This document shows, one piece after another, positions 32,765 to 41,376 of a stretch of 64,000 bases of DNA; position 1 is the stretch's first letter, and every line of letters begins with the position of its first letter. Under the pieces are notes generated by a model. The model saw only the letters and a list, made by a program, of their open reading frames with translations. It made no database searches and was not told the origin of the DNA. This DNA is from Blautia caecimuris (GTDB lineage: Bacteria; Bacillota; Clostridia; Lachnospirales; Lachnospiraceae): assembly GCF_024622975.1 (NCBI RefSeq), contig NZ_JANJZT010000019.1, positions 21,014 through 85,013 on the forward strand. The letters are read 5' to 3'. The position numbers and the translations under genes were made by a program.

Positions 32765-34375
32765 ATGAAGAATCGTAAAAAAGTTCTCGCAGCCCTTATG
32801 GCAGGTGTGATGACACTGTCCATGGGCACAACAGTATTCGCATCAGCAGAAGACGGATACGCACTGAAGGCAACCAACACAGAAGCGAAATCCCCGGACA
32901 ATGATCTGGTGATCGCAATCGAGGGAAGCGTAAGCTCCATGGACCCGGCAAATATTCCGGATACCAATGCGATCTCTGCAACCCGCGGATGCTATGAAAT
33001 GTTAGTAGCTTTTGATGAAAACCAGGAAATTCAGGGACAGCTTGCAGAGTCCTATGAGGTTTCCGAGGATTCCCTCACCTATACATTCCATCTCCGTGAA
33101 GGTGTTAAGTTTACAGATGGAACAGACTTTAATGCGGCAGCAGTAAAGGCAAACTATGATCGTATCATTGATAAAGAGAACAATCTCCGTCAGAGAAGAA
33201 CCTTTGTTGTAACAGGAGAGGACGGATCAGAGACATACCGTGTGGAAAGCATTGAGACTCCGGATGACTACACTGTAGTATTCAAGCTTACTGAGCCATG
33301 GGCACCGTTTATCAACCGTATGACACAGATCTGTATGATCAGCCCGGCTGCTCTTGAAGAGTACGGCAATGATATTATGAACCATCCGGTAGGAACCGGC
33401 CCGTTCATCTGCACAGAGTGGGAAGAGGGAGATCACACAACTTTCGAGCGCAATGAAGATTACTGGGGCGAAAAAGCTTCTGTAGATACTGTTACTATTA
33501 AAGAGGTTCCGGAGGCAGGTTCCCGTACCGCTATGCTTCAGACAGGCGAGGCTGATCTCGTTTATCCGATGCCTGCAGACCAGATCGAAGCAATCAAAGG
33601 AAACGATGATGTAAACGTACTGGCAGCAGACTCCAACATCATGAGATATGTAACTCTGAACATGAACGTTCCGGAGCTGAAAGATGAAAAAGTACGTCAG
33701 GCTATGAACTACGCTATTGATAAAGACGCATATGTTCAGCTTATGTATTCCGGATATGCAAAACCTGCAACTTCTATCGTTCCTTCTATTATCGGAGGTT
33801 ACAAGGAGCAGACTCCTTATACTTATGACCTTGAAAAAGCAAAAGAGCTTATGAAAGAAGCCGGATATGAGGATGGCTTCAAGCTTACACTCTGGGGAGA
33901 TAACTCCACTCAGGAAGTAAAAGGTATGACATTTATCAAACAGATGCTTGCTCAGATCAACATTGACGTTGAGGTTCTTCCTATGGAGCCTGCAACACTG
34001 AATGACAAGATCTATGTAGATCAGGAAGAAGCAGAAGTTAATATGTGGTATGTAAACTGGTCCGCATCTGATTTCACTATGGATGGTTCTGTTCGTTCCC
34101 TGCTTCACAGCGACATGGTACCTCCTACAAGTGCAAACACAGCATATTTCGTAAACGAAGACTTTGACAAACTGTTAGATGAAGGTCTTGCAACTGCTGA
34201 TCCGGACAAACAGGCTGAGATTTATGGCGAGGCTCAGACAATCGCATGGGAAGCTGCTCCGTGGCTGTTCCTTGGAAACGATCAGATCCTCTATGCATCC
34301 AAATCTTATCTCTCCGGCGCATATGTATCTCCGGACGGAGCATTTAACTTCACTAACGCAGTGCTTGCTCAGTAA
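32765..34375 (+). CDS. ABC transporter substrate-binding protein, family 5
   Basis: A 536-residue extracellular solute-binding protein of the peptide/oligosaccharide family 5 (SBP_bac_5). Family features are AIEGSVSSMDPANIPDTNAI, YTFHLREGVKFTDGTDFNAA and NHPVGTGPFICTEWEEGDH. Residues 1-26 are a signal peptide ending VFASA. There is no Cys lipobox near the cleavage site, so the protein should be cut by signal peptidase I instead of being lipid-anchored, which is unusual for a Gram-positive binding protein. AAAAGGAG lies before the ATG at 32765. It heads a ten-gene operon; linkage to a GH29 fucosidase suggests a glycan or glycopeptide ligand, although dipeptides remain possible. Confidence 0.92.
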   Translation: MKNRKKVLAALMAGVMTLSMGTTVFASAEDGYALKATNTEAKSPDNDLVIAIEGSVSSMDPANIPDTNAISATRGCYEMLVAFDENQEIQGQLAESYEVSEDSLTYTFHLREGVKFTDGTDFNAAAVKANYDRIIDKENNLRQRRTFVVTGEDGSETYRVESIETPDDYTVVFKLTEPWAPFINRMTQICMISPAALEEYGNDIMNHPVGTGPFICTEWEEGDHTTFERNEDYWGEKASVDTVTIKEVPEAGSRTAMLQTGEADLVYPMPADQIEAIKGNDDVNVLAADSNIMRYVTLNMNVPELKDEKVRQAMNYAIDKDAYVQLMYSGYAKPATSIVPSIIGGYKEQTPYTYDLEKAKELMKEAGYEDGFKLTLWGDNSTQEVKGMTFIKQMLAQINIDVEVLPMEPATLNDKIYVDQEEAEVNMWYVNWSASDFTMDGSVRSLLHSDMVPPTSANTAYFVNEDFDKLLDEGLATADPDKQAEIYGEAQTIAWEAAPWLFLGNDQILYASKSYLSGAYVSPDGAFNFTNAVLAQ

Positions 34376-34456
34376 AAGAATATTTAAAAAGTAAATATTT
34401 AACTGGGGCGACAGGCGCCGCAGAAGTATGTAACAGAACATAAAGGTTCTTAGCAG

Positions 34457-34513
34457 AAAACTGCCGTTCAACTGTCTGTGACCATTCACAGATGTGGGGA
34501 CGGCAGTTTTTGT
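34457..34513 (+). terminator. Attenuating terminator between binding protein and permeases
   Basis: An 11-base stem (34457-34467 with 34500-34510) encloses an inner CTGTG/CACAG hairpin and is followed by TTTTTG-type sequence. It lies inside the operon, and probably lets the binding protein be made in excess over the transporter. Confidence 0.7.
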
Positions 34514-34561
34514 GACTATGGACAGTGATTATTTTTTATAACTCAGACTGGAGGCAAAAGA

Positions 34562-35482
34562 ATGGGCAAATATTTTTGTAAGCGTGTTGCAAGCGCAATC
34601 CCTCTCCTTCTTGTGATTTCATTTGTAATATTTATGTTTATACATATGATTCCCGGTGATCCGGCCAGAATGATCGCAGGACAGGATGCAACTAAGGAAG
34701 ACGTAGAAGTTGTAAGAGAGCAGCTGGGACTGAATGATCCTCTGCTTGTACAGTATGGAAAATATATGAAAGGTCTTTTTACCGGAGACCTTGGCGATTC
34801 CATCAAAAACGGAAAAACTGTTGTTGAGACAATCGCTCCCAGAATGAAACCAACAATCATGCTCACAGTATCTGCAATGATCTGGGCGACTATTATCGGT
34901 ATTGCGCTTGGTATCATATCAGCAGTATTTCATGGAAGAACTCTTGATTATATCGGAATGATCATTGCCATATCGGGTATATCGGTGCCAAGCTTCTGGC
35001 TGGGACTTGAGCTGATCCAGGGCTTTTCTGTTGCTCTTCAGTGGCTTCCTACCGGAGGACTGGATTCCTGGCAGAGCTACATCCTTCCGTCACTTACCAT
35101 GGGCGCCGGAATCATGGCGGTTTTGGGACGATTTACCAGATCTACCATGCTGGAGACCATGCGTGAGGATTATGTTCGAACAGCCCGTGCAAAAGGCTTA
35201 AAGGAAACTCTTGTTGTTATGCGTCATGCATTTAAAAACTCTCTTATTGAGATTATTACAGTTGCCGGACTTCAGATCGGCGGTCTTCTTTCAGGTTCTG
35301 TTATGGCAGAAACCGTATTCTCTATTCCGGGACTTGGCCGTCTGCTGGTAGACTCTATTAACTTCCGAGATTACAAGGTAGTACAGGCTCTGCTTCTGTT
35401 CTTTGCAGCAGAGTATATTGTCATCAACCTGATCGTGGATGTTCTTTACGGAGTCATCAACCCGAAAATTCGTTATAATTAG
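34562..35482 (+). CDS. ABC transporter permease, DppB-like
   Basis: A 306-residue inner permease subunit with six hydrophobic segments. The N-terminus has the DppB/OppB sequence VISFVIFMFIHMIPGDPARM. The EAA-type loop contacting the ATPase is RTARAKGLKETLVVMRHAFK, and SVMAETVFSIPGLGRLLVDS follows. The ATG at 34562 has CTGGAGG upstream. It pairs with the next gene to form the membrane channel. Confidence 0.94.
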   Translation: MGKYFCKRVASAIPLLLVISFVIFMFIHMIPGDPARMIAGQDATKEDVEVVREQLGLNDPLLVQYGKYMKGLFTGDLGDSIKNGKTVVETIAPRMKPTIMLTVSAMIWATIIGIALGIISAVFHGRTLDYIGMIIAISGISVPSFWLGLELIQGFSVALQWLPTGGLDSWQSYILPSLTMGAGIMAVLGRFTRSTMLETMREDYVRTARAKGLKETLVVMRHAFKNSLIEIITVAGLQIGGLLSGSVMAETVFSIPGLGRLLVDSINFRDYKVVQALLLFFAAEYIVINLIVDVLYGVINPKIRYN

Positions 35483-35493
35483 GAGGAAAAAAG

Positions 35494-36396
35494 ATGGCAC
35501 AGACAAATACAAATTTAGATCAGAACAAATTTGCTGCTGCTGAAGAGCTTCCTAAGGCGCAGAGTAAGGTAAAAGAATTTACCAAAAAGTTTATGAAGCG
35601 AAAAACAGCAGTTGTTTCTCTTGTTTTTATTCTGTTTATTGTTTTAATGGCAATTATTGCACCGCTTGTTGTTCCTTACGCACCGGATCAGCCGGATTAC
35701 ACAGCCCTTCTTCAGGGACCAAGCTCTGCTCATATCTGGGGTACAGATGAGTTTGGCCAGGATGTATTCAGCCGTCTGATGGTAGGTTCCAGACTGTCCC
35801 TTTCCTGCGCTCTGATCGCTACAGTTATCGGAACAGCCGGCGGCGTTATTCTGGGACTGATCGCTGGTTTCTACGGTGGTTTTGTTGATTCCCTGATCAT
35901 GAGATGCTGTGATGTGCTTTTTGCATTTCCGGACATCCTTCTTGCAATCGCAGTTGTTGCTATTATCGGACCAGGTATGGTAAACGTTATGATCGCTGTT
36001 GCGGTGTTTACGGTTCCATCCTTTGCCCGTATCATACGAAGCGCAACAATTTCCGTAAAGCAGTCTCTTTATGTTGAGGTTGCCCGTTCACTGGGATGTA
36101 AGAACAGCAGAATTCTGTTTGTCCATGTATTCCCTGGAACTATTCAGTCTATGATCGTAAACTTTACCATGCGTATCGGTACAGCAATCCTTGCTGCATC
36201 ATCCCTGAGTTTCCTGGGATTCGGAGCAAATGTTACAGAGCCTGACTGGGGCGCAATGCTTTCACTTGGACGTAACTATCTGAACACAGCTCCGCATATG
36301 GTACTGTTTCCTGGTATCCTGATCTTCCTTACTGTTCTTGCATTCAACCTGCTTGGAGACGGTCTCAGGGATACTCTGGATCCGAAGATGAACTAG
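35494..36396 (+). CDS. ABC transporter permease, DppC-like
   Basis: A 300-residue permease subunit. It has the N-terminal cytoplasmic tail and first membrane segment of the OppC type, then HIWGTDEFGQDVFSRLMVGS, the EAA-type loop VEVARSLGCKNSRILFVHVF, and SSLSFLGFGANVTEPDWGAM near the end. The ATG at 35494 follows AGGAGG. It lies 11 bases behind the DppB-like gene. Confidence 0.94.
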   Translation: MAQTNTNLDQNKFAAAEELPKAQSKVKEFTKKFMKRKTAVVSLVFILFIVLMAIIAPLVVPYAPDQPDYTALLQGPSSAHIWGTDEFGQDVFSRLMVGSRLSLSCALIATVIGTAGGVILGLIAGFYGGFVDSLIMRCCDVLFAFPDILLAIAVVAIIGPGMVNVMIAVAVFTVPSFARIIRSATISVKQSLYVEVARSLGCKNSRILFVHVFPGTIQSMIVNFTMRIGTAILAASSLSFLGFGANVTEPDWGAMLSLGRNYLNTAPHMVLFPGILIFLTVLAFNLLGDGLRDTLDPKMN

Positions 36397-36407
36397 GAGG
36401 AAAAACC

Positions 36408-37391
36408 ATGGCAGAAAAATTATTGGAAGTAAAAAATCTCCGCACAGAATTTAAGCGGGACAAAACATGGGTAACAGCCGTAAATAATGTTTCTTTTTCT
36501 ATTGAAAGAGGAGAAATCCTTGGTCTGGTAGGAGAATCCGGCTGCGGTAAATCAGTAACCTCCCTGTCAGTTATGCGTCTTCTTGCAAGAAACAGTAAGA
36601 TTTCCAACGGTGAGGTTATTCTGAACGGAACAGACCTTCTGAAAGAAGATAAAAAGGGTATGAGAAATATCCGCGGAAGAGAAGTTGCAATGATCTTCCA
36701 GGAGCCGATGAACTCTCTGAACCCATGTATGAAAATAGAGAAGCAGCTTACAGAGGCAATTCTGCTTCATAATGATTTTACAAAAGAACAGGCTCATCAG
36801 AGAGCATATGATGTACTGAAATCCGTAGGTATTCCTGAGCCGGATATGACTCTGAAGAGCTATCCCCATCAGCTTTCCGGCGGTATGTGCCAGCGTGTAA
36901 TGATCGCAATGGCCATGTCCTGTGAGCCGGAGCTGCTGATCGCAGACGAGCCCACAACTGCTCTTGACGTTACCATTCAGGCGCAGATCCTTGAGCTTAT
37001 GGAAGAAATCCGTGAAAAGAAAAATACAGGAATCCTGATGATCACACATGACCTTGGTGTTGTAGCCGAAATGTGCAGCCGCGTAGTTGTTATGTATGCA
37101 GGACGTATTGTAGAGGAAGCTCCTGTAAAAGAACTGTTCTCTGCACCAAAACATCCGTATACACAGGGGCTGATCGCTTCTGTGCCGAAGCTGGGAAGCG
37201 GAGTGGAATCACTTCCGTCTATTCCGGGAAGCGTACCGGATCTTTCCGTAATGCCAAAGGGCTGCAAATTTGCACCGAGATGTAAGTACGCAACAGATAT
37301 CTGCAGAGAAAAAGAACCGGAGCTTATGACAGTGGAAGGTATTCATAAATGCAGATGCCACCATATGAATGATCTTGGAAAGGAGGCGTAA
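36408..37391 (+). CDS. ABC transporter ATP-binding protein, DppD-like
   Basis: A 327-residue ATPase of the oligopeptide class. It has Walker [11 protein letters not shown], the Q loop [12 protein letters not shown], the signature [14 protein letters not shown], Walker [14 protein letters not shown], and the C-terminal oligopeptide/HPY extension with four Cys ([14 protein letters not shown] and CRCHH). It lies 11 bases behind the permease. Confidence 0.94.
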   Translation: MAEKLLEVKNLRTEFKRDKTWVTAVNNVSFSIERGEILGLVGESGCGKSVTSLSVMRLLARNSKISNGEVILNGTDLLKEDKKGMRNIRGREVAMIFQEPMNSLNPCMKIEKQLTEAILLHNDFTKEQAHQRAYDVLKSVGIPEPDMTLKSYPHQLSGGMCQRVMIAMAMSCEPELLIADEPTTALDVTIQAQILELMEEIREKKNTGILMITHDLGVVAEMCSRVVVMYAGRIVEEAPVKELFSAPKHPYTQGLIASVPKLGSGVESLPSIPGSVPDLSVMPKGCKFAPRCKYATDICREKEPELMTVEGIHKCRCHHMNDLGKEA

Positions 37392-37397
37392 TTGATC

Positions 37398-38381
37398 ATG
37401 AGCGAAGCATTAGTATCTGTAAAAAACATATCAAAAACATTTTCTGCTAATAAGGGGATGTTTGGAAAGAAAAAATTCGTTCACGCAGTAAACGACGTTT
37501 CCTTTGACATTATGCCGGGAGAGACTTTTTCTCTGGTAGGAGAGTCCGGCTGCGGTAAATCTACAACAGGTAAACTGATCGATCATCTGATCACACCGGA
37601 TACAGGTGAGATCTGGTTTGAAGGAAAAGATATTTCAAAAATCTCTGACAATGAGATGCGCCCTTTAAGATCTGACATTCAGATGGTATTCCAGGATCCC
37701 TACGGTTCTCTGAATCCGCGAATGAAGGTTCAGGATTTGATCGGAGAGCCTCTTCTGATCCATACCAATATGACAGCAGGCGAGAGACTGAAAAAGGTTC
37801 ATGAGCTTCTTGGGGTTGTAGGCTTAAGCCCATCTCACGGAGAGCGTTATCCTCATGAATTTTCCGGCGGACAGCGTCAGCGTATCGGTATTGCCAGAGC
37901 GCTTACTGTGCAGCCGAAACTGATCATTGCCGATGAGCCGGTATCTGCTCTTGACGTTTCCATCCAGGCGCAGGTGCTGAACCTCCTTCAGAACCTTCAG
38001 AAGGAATATAACCTTACATATCTGTTTATTTCTCACGACCTCAGCGTTGTGGAGATGATTTCAGACAGAATCGGCGTTATGTATCTTGGAACAATCGTTG
38101 AGACAGCGCCGAAAAAAGAGCTTTACGCAAATCCGAGACATCCATATACAAGAGCGCTTCTTTCAGCAGTTCCGATCCCGGATCCTGACAAGAAGTCCAA
38201 ACGTATTATTCTGCAGGGGGATCTTCCAAGTCCAAGTAATCCGCCAAGCGGATGTCTGTTCCATACACGCTGCCCGCACTGTACGGAAAAATGTAAAACA
38301 GAGCGTCCTACTCCGGTAGAGGTAGCACCGGGACATATTGTAAAATGTCATTATCCGGATCTGCAAGAAACAACAAAATAA
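37398..38381 (+). CDS. ABC transporter ATP-binding protein, DppF-like
   Basis: A 327-residue ATPase forming a heterodimer with the DppD-like subunit. It has [36 protein letters not shown], the signature [15 protein letters not shown], Walker [14 protein letters not shown], and a C-terminal extension with [11 protein letters not shown]. The ATG at 37398 lies 11 bases after AGGAGG; a TTG at 37392 is an alternative with closer spacing. Confidence 0.92.
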   Translation: MSEALVSVKNISKTFSANKGMFGKKKFVHAVNDVSFDIMPGETFSLVGESGCGKSTTGKLIDHLITPDTGEIWFEGKDISKISDNEMRPLRSDIQMVFQDPYGSLNPRMKVQDLIGEPLLIHTNMTAGERLKKVHELLGVVGLSPSHGERYPHEFSGGQRQRIGIARALTVQPKLIIADEPVSALDVSIQAQVLNLLQNLQKEYNLTYLFISHDLSVVEMISDRIGVMYLGTIVETAPKKELYANPRHPYTRALLSAVPIPDPDKKSKRIILQGDLPSPSNPPSGCLFHTRCPHCTEKCKTERPTPVEVAPGHIVKCHYPDLQETTK

Positions 38382-38402
38382 AACCTGCACAGGAGGAAGG
38401 TC

Positions 38403-39713
38403 ATGTACACATTTAACAGAGAAGAGTATAACAAGAGAATGGAATGGTACCTGGATGCGAGATTCGGTATGTTTATCCACTGGGGACTTTATTCTATTCC
38501 GGCAAGAGGAGAATGGGTAAGAAGTGAAGAGGAAATTCCGAAAGAAGACTATATGAAGTATTTTGAGGAATTTGATCCTGTTGATTACGATCCGAGAGCA
38601 TGGGCACGGGCTGCAAAAGAAGCAGGTATGAAATATGTGGTACTTACAGCAAAGCATCATGACGGATTCTGCCTTTATGACAGCCAGTACACAGATTTCA
38701 AATCCACAAACACAAAATGCGGACGAGACCTGATCAAAGAATATGTGGAGGCTGTTCGCGCAGAAGGTCTGAAGGTAGGAATTTACTTTACGATTATTGA
38801 CTGGTATCATGACGATTATCCTCATTACGGAGACAGACAGCATCCCATGAGAAATAATCCGGCATACAAAAACGACGGACGTAACTTTGACAATTATCTG
38901 ACCTATATGCATAACCAGATCCGTGAAATCTGCACCAACTATGGAAAAATTGATATTCTGTGGTTTGACTTTTCCTATGATGATCTCAGAGGAGAGGCAT
39001 GGAGAGCAACAGAGCTTATGGATATGGTAAGAAGTCTTCAGCCGGAAGTGATCATCGACAACCGTCTGGAGTGCAGCGGCGAGGGTTACGGTTCTCTGGC
39101 AGCATGTAAGCCTACCCCGTACCACGGCGATTTTGTAAGCCCTGAACAGATGATTCCGCCAAATGGAATTCAGGACGTGGAGGGCAATGATATTGCCTGG
39201 GAAGCCTGTGTGACTATGAACAATCACTGGGGCTATTGTGCTACCGATCATTTTTATAAACCGGCTCCGATGCTGATCAAGAAGCTGGTAGAATGTGTTT
39301 CCAAAGGCGGAAATCTCATTCTTAACGTAGGTCCTGATGTGAAGGGCAATATTCCTGAGGAATCCATGAAGATCCTTCAGGAGATCGGTAAATGGATGAA
39401 GAAAAACGGAGAGAGTATTTACGGCTGCGGAAAGAGCCAGATTGCAAAACCGGATTACGGACGTGTTACAGCTAAGGGCAATCACGTTTATTTCCATCTT
39501 TTTGAAAATACTATCGGACCGGTTCCGCTTCTGGGAGTGCCGAAAGACCGTCTGAAGGGAATCCGTTATCTTGCAACAGGCGCTGAGGTGCCTGTATCAA
39601 CAAGCTGGGTACATAGCGACTATCCGGATATTGTATTTGCAGATCTGGGTCTGGATCCTGTTCTGCCGGATCAGACAGATACAGTTCTTGACGTAATATT
39701 GACAGAAGAGTAA
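38403..39713 (+). CDS. GH29 alpha-L-fucosidase, cytoplasmic
   Basis: A 436-residue glycoside hydrolase of family 29. Typical features are ARFGMFIHWGLYSIPARGEW, AGMKYVVLTAKHHDGFCLY and DILWFDFSYDD with the probable nucleophile Asp189; GGNLILNVGPDVKGNIPEES follows. There is no signal peptide, so it should work on imported oligosaccharides in the cytoplasm and release L-fucose. It lies 21 bases behind the transporter ATPase in the same operon, behind AGGAGG. Linkage specificity and acid/base residue cannot be told. No fucose isomerase, kinase or aldolase gene is in this window. Confidence 0.93.
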   Translation: MYTFNREEYNKRMEWYLDARFGMFIHWGLYSIPARGEWVRSEEEIPKEDYMKYFEEFDPVDYDPRAWARAAKEAGMKYVVLTAKHHDGFCLYDSQYTDFKSTNTKCGRDLIKEYVEAVRAEGLKVGIYFTIIDWYHDDYPHYGDRQHPMRNNPAYKNDGRNFDNYLTYMHNQIREICTNYGKIDILWFDFSYDDLRGEAWRATELMDMVRSLQPEVIIDNRLECSGEGYGSLAACKPTPYHGDFVSPEQMIPPNGIQDVEGNDIAWEACVTMNNHWGYCATDHFYKPAPMLIKKLVECVSKGGNLILNVGPDVKGNIPEESMKILQEIGKWMKKNGESIYGCGKSQIAKPDYGRVTAKGNHVYFHLFENTIGPVPLLGVPKDRLKGIRYLATGAEVPVSTSWVHSDYPDIVFADLGLDPVLPDQTDTVLDVILTEE

Positions 39714-39749
39714 CAGCATAAAAACCTCTTAACGGAAAGGAGGTATTTC

Positions 39750-40511
39750 ATGTTTACAGAAGAAAGACAGGCGGCTATTATACGATGTCTTCAGGAAAAG
39801 GGTAAGGTAAAGGTAAAGTCCCTCAGTGAAAAATTTCATGTATCAGAGGACTGTATCCGAAAAGACCTGAAGACCCTGGAAAATTCCGGAAAACTGAAAA
39901 GAACCTATGGAGGGGCGATCATGTCTCAGGATTACCCCCTCCAGAGAGACGTTATTGACAGACGAAATTATCATCTGGACAAAAAGAAGATTATAGCAGA
40001 AAAGGCTTTTGGACTTATCAAAAGCAACGAGACCGTTTTTCTGGATATTTCCACAACCAATATTGAGCTTGCCAAACTTCTTGCTGCCTCCAGGATAAAG
40101 GTTGTTGTTGTAAGCAATATGATTGATATTCTGCAGATTCTTGTGCAGAATCCCATGATAACTGTCATTGGTACAGGAGGAACCATGTATCAGGGGGTAA
40201 ACGGTTTTATGGGAGCGGCAACCATAGAGGTATTGAAGCAGTACAGCTTTGACAGAGCCTTTCTGGGAAGCTGCGGTGTGGATATGGTTGACTGTACGGT
40301 CACTACTCTGGGAGTGGAGGACGGGCTGACCAAAAAAGCTGTGATCAACAGCAGCAGACATAAGTACGTTGTAATGGAAAAAGAAAAATTTTATTTTAAT
40401 GATTCATATAAATTTGCGCATTTTGACGATATAAACGGAATCGTAACAGACGAGTATCCGGACAGTACGATCGTGAGGACGCTGGAGGCATCCGGGGTCA
40501 GGCTGGTATAA
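39750..40511 (+). CDS. DeoR/GlpR-family transcriptional regulator
   Basis: A 253-residue regulator with an N-terminal winged helix (ERQAAIIRCLQEKGKVKVKS, then VSEDCIRKDLKTLENSGKLK, with the family RTYGGAI). The C-terminal sugar-phosphate sensor domain has IFLDIST-like VFLDISTTNIELAKLL, and SCGVDMVDCTVTTLGVEDG. Such regulators respond to phosphorylated sugars; amino-sugar or fucose intermediates are plausible effectors here. The ATG at 39750 has AAGGAGG upstream. It sits inside the operon it probably controls. Confidence 0.93.
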   Translation: MFTEERQAAIIRCLQEKGKVKVKSLSEKFHVSEDCIRKDLKTLENSGKLKRTYGGAIMSQDYPLQRDVIDRRNYHLDKKKIIAEKAFGLIKSNETVFLDISTTNIELAKLLAASRIKVVVVSNMIDILQILVQNPMITVIGTGGTMYQGVNGFMGAATIEVLKQYSFDRAFLGSCGVDMVDCTVTTLGVEDGLTKKAVINSSRHKYVVMEKEKFYFNDSYKFAHFDDINGIVTDEYPDSTIVRTLEASGVRLV

Positions 40512-40572
40512 ATGCTGCAAAATAAAGAATCTTTATCTGGATGCCTGCAAAAACGGGCAATAAGGAGGATAT

Positions 40573-41331
40573 ATGGCTGATTTTATTTTAGAAGCATGTG
40601 TGGATTCAGTGGAGTCTGCACTGGCAGCAGCAAAAGGCGGCGCAGACCGGCTGGAGCTGTGCGGCAGTCTGGTCATCGGAGGAACAACTCCTAATCCGTG
40701 GCTGTTTCAGGAAATCCGGAAGCATACAGATATCAGGATCCATGCTCTGATCCGTCCGAGATTTGGTGATTTCTGCTACACAGATGAAGAATTTATCCTG
40801 ATCCGCGAGGCGGTGAAAGAATTTCGCAGACTTGGAGCAGAAGGCGTTGTTATTGGAATCCTGAAGCCTGATGGAACTCTGAATATGGAACAGATGAAGC
40901 GTCTGATGGAAGATGCAGAGGGAATGTCTGTCACTCTTCACAGAGCGTTTGATGTGTGCGCAGATCCTTATGAAACAATGGAACAGGCAATTTCCCTTGG
41001 AATTGATACAATTCTTACATCAGGACAGAAAAATATCTGTACTGCCGGAGCAGACCTTCTTAAAGATCTTGTAGAAAAGAGCGCCGGAAGAATCACGATC
41101 CAGGTTGGAAGCGGAGTGAATGCAGATGTGATCCGTGAGCTTCAGCCAAAAACAGGAGCCACAGCGTTCCATATGTCCGGCAAGGTTACTATGGACAGTG
41201 AAATGGAATACCGCAGAGAAGGAGTGAATATGGGGCTTCCGTCTCTCAGCGAGTATGAGATCTGGAGAACTGATGAAGAGGCTGTACGCAGAGCAAGACA
41301 GGTGCTTGACGGATTCTGCGGCAGAAATTGA
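40573..41331 (+). CDS. cutC: CutC family protein
   Basis: A 252-residue TIM-barrel protein of the CutC family: LEACVDSVESALAAAKGGAD, RLELCGSLVIGGTTPN, IRPRFGDFCYTDEEF, and TLHRAFDVCADPYETME. The family was named for copper homeostasis in E. coli, but that role is disputed and many gut bacteria carry cutC among glycan genes. The ATG at 40573 has AAGGAGG upstream. Its place between a DeoR regulator and glycan genes suggests a metabolic role here. Confidence 0.92.
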   Translation: MADFILEACVDSVESALAAAKGGADRLELCGSLVIGGTTPNPWLFQEIRKHTDIRIHALIRPRFGDFCYTDEEFILIREAVKEFRRLGAEGVVIGILKPDGTLNMEQMKRLMEDAEGMSVTLHRAFDVCADPYETMEQAISLGIDTILTSGQKNICTAGADLLKDLVEKSAGRITIQVGSGVNADVIRELQPKTGATAFHMSGKVTMDSEMEYRREGVNMGLPSLSEYEIWRTDEEAVRRARQVLDGFCGRN

Positions 41332-41376
41332 AATATACCTGTATGTCTGTGAGATACCGGACAGGAAAGGGACAAT

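Noticed and set aside
38163..39497. Long minus-strand frame of 444 codons opposite the fucosidase gene
   Set aside because: It lies wholly over the end of the DppF-like gene and the GH29 gene, both of which have clear family motifs. It has no family sequence and no ribosome binding site.
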